A stretch of DNA of 13,767 nucleotides from an uncultured Clostridia bacterium. GTDB taxonomy: Bacteria > Bacillota > Clostridia > Peptostreptococcales > Acidaminobacteraceae. The position numbers were made by a program, and so were the translations under genes. Below are positions 13,323 through 13,767 of this stretch, one piece after another (the first letter of the stretch is position 1; each line of letters begins with the position of its first letter). The stretch spans positions 1-13,767 of the forward strand of contig CALFKA010000254.1 in assembly GCA_937880545.1 (NCBI GenBank). Reading direction: 5' to 3'. The notes beneath the pieces are model-generated. The model was not told the origin of the DNA and did no database searches. It worked only from the letters and a program-made list of their open reading frames with translations.

Positions 13323-13766
13323 TTAGACCTCCTGGTTTCTTCCGGTTGAGCCGAACCCTCCCTCTGCTCGGTCGGTTTCATCCAGGGAGTCCGTCTCTTC
13401 CCATTCGGCCAGCTCATAGCGGGCGATAATCATCTGGGCGACACGGTCTCCGTCACGAAGAGTGATGGGTTCATGGGAGAGATTGACAAGCGGAATCCGC
13501 AGTTCTCCCCTGTAGTCTGAATCGATCGTGCCGATGGCGTTGATCAACGTGAGGCCGTGCCGAATACTCATGCCACTCCTCGGGCGGATTTGTGCTTCCA
13601 CGCCCGGCGGAAGGCTGATATAGAGTCCGGTTGGAAGGAGACGGCGCTCGAGAGGCTCGAGGGTAATCTCTTCTTCCAGCCAGACACTGATGTCCATCCC
13701 CGAAGAACCGCTCGTCTTATACTGAGGGAGCGGGTGCGGGGACTCATTGATAATCTTAACCTTCAT
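13323..13766 (-). CDS. dut: Deoxyuridine 5'-triphosphate nucleotidohydrolase (dUTPase)
   Basis: Dut hydrolyses dUTP to dUMP and pyrophosphate, keeping uracil out of DNA and feeding dTMP synthesis. The 147-residue protein shows all five motifs of the trimeric family in order: SSGMDIS (21-27), PRSGMS (62-67), GTIDSDYRGE (79-88) with the likely catalytic D82, GDRVAQMII (106-114), and the P-loop-like EGGFGSTG (135-142) near the mobile C-terminus. Length and N-terminus (KVKIINESPHPLPQY) are normal, so the gene appears complete although the ATG is one base from the window edge and its ribosome site is outside. It abuts ftsK with no gap, implying a shared transcript. Confidence 0.96.
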   Translation of the reverse strand: MKVKIINESPHPLPQYKTSGSSGMDISVWLEEEITLEPLERRLLPTGLYISLPPGVEAQIRPRSGMSIRHGLTLINAIGTIDSDYRGELRIPLVNLSHEPITLRDGDRVAQMIIARYELAEWEETDSLDETDRAEGGFGSTGRNQEV

Positions 13767-13767
13767 G

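Noticed and set aside
1..13767. Mobile elements, CRISPR arrays, phage genes, tRNA or rRNA
   Set aside because: No transposase or integrase motifs, no regularly spaced repeats and no structural RNA signatures were seen; apart from the riboswitch and short regulatory gaps the window is continuous minus-strand coding sequence.

Overview
All recognisable genes in this window lie on the minus strand, so transcription runs from the high coordinates to the low ones. The gene order dut-ftsK-rimO-pgsA-cinA-recA-rny, strong AGGAGG-type ribosome sites, frequent TTG/GTG starts, a Firmicutes-type SOS box at recA, an RNase Y and intrinsic U-tract terminators all point to a low-to-medium GC member of the Bacillota, probably an anaerobic clostridial or related lineage. 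I cannot name the genus from the sequence alone.

Layout in transcription order. (1) 13766-8139: a tight housekeeping operon of dut (dUTPase), ftsK/spoIIIE (DNA translocase), rimO (S12 methylthiotransferase), pgsA (phosphatidylglycerophosphate synthase) and cinA. These genes abut or overlap by a few bases. (2) 8159-6990: recA with its own sigma-A-like promoter, a perfect LexA/DinR box and a long hairpin terminator. (3) 6949-5338: rny (RNase Y) as a single-gene unit, with an extended -10 promoter and a GAAA-loop terminator. (4) 5333-4407: a MarR-type regulator with an unrecognised C-terminal half, a good promoter and a perfect inverted repeat over the -35 box. (5) 4380-1: a cobalamin riboswitch with a terminator as its expression platform, followed by a tightly coupled operon: cobQ (truncated), cbiB, cobD, cobU, cobS and cobC (cut by the window edge).

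The cob genes cover the late half of B12 synthesis. CobQ acts at cobyric acid, CobD makes the aminopropanol phosphate, CbiB attaches it, CobU activates cobinamide to GDP-cobinamide, CobS joins it to alpha-ribazole, and CobC removes phosphate. No corrin-ring genes, cobT or cobalamin adenosyltransferase are visible here.

The most unusual points are as follows. The CobQ protein is only the N-terminal ATP-dependent ligase half and has no glutaminase domain. CinA is internally shortened and its deamidase motifs are altered. The MarR protein carries a long uncharacterised C-terminal region. The start sites of cobQ (no Shine-Dalgarno) and rny (GTG fused into the Shine-Dalgarno) are odd. I see no mobile elements, CRISPR arrays, tRNA or rRNA genes, and no gene-free stretch longer than about 200 bases.
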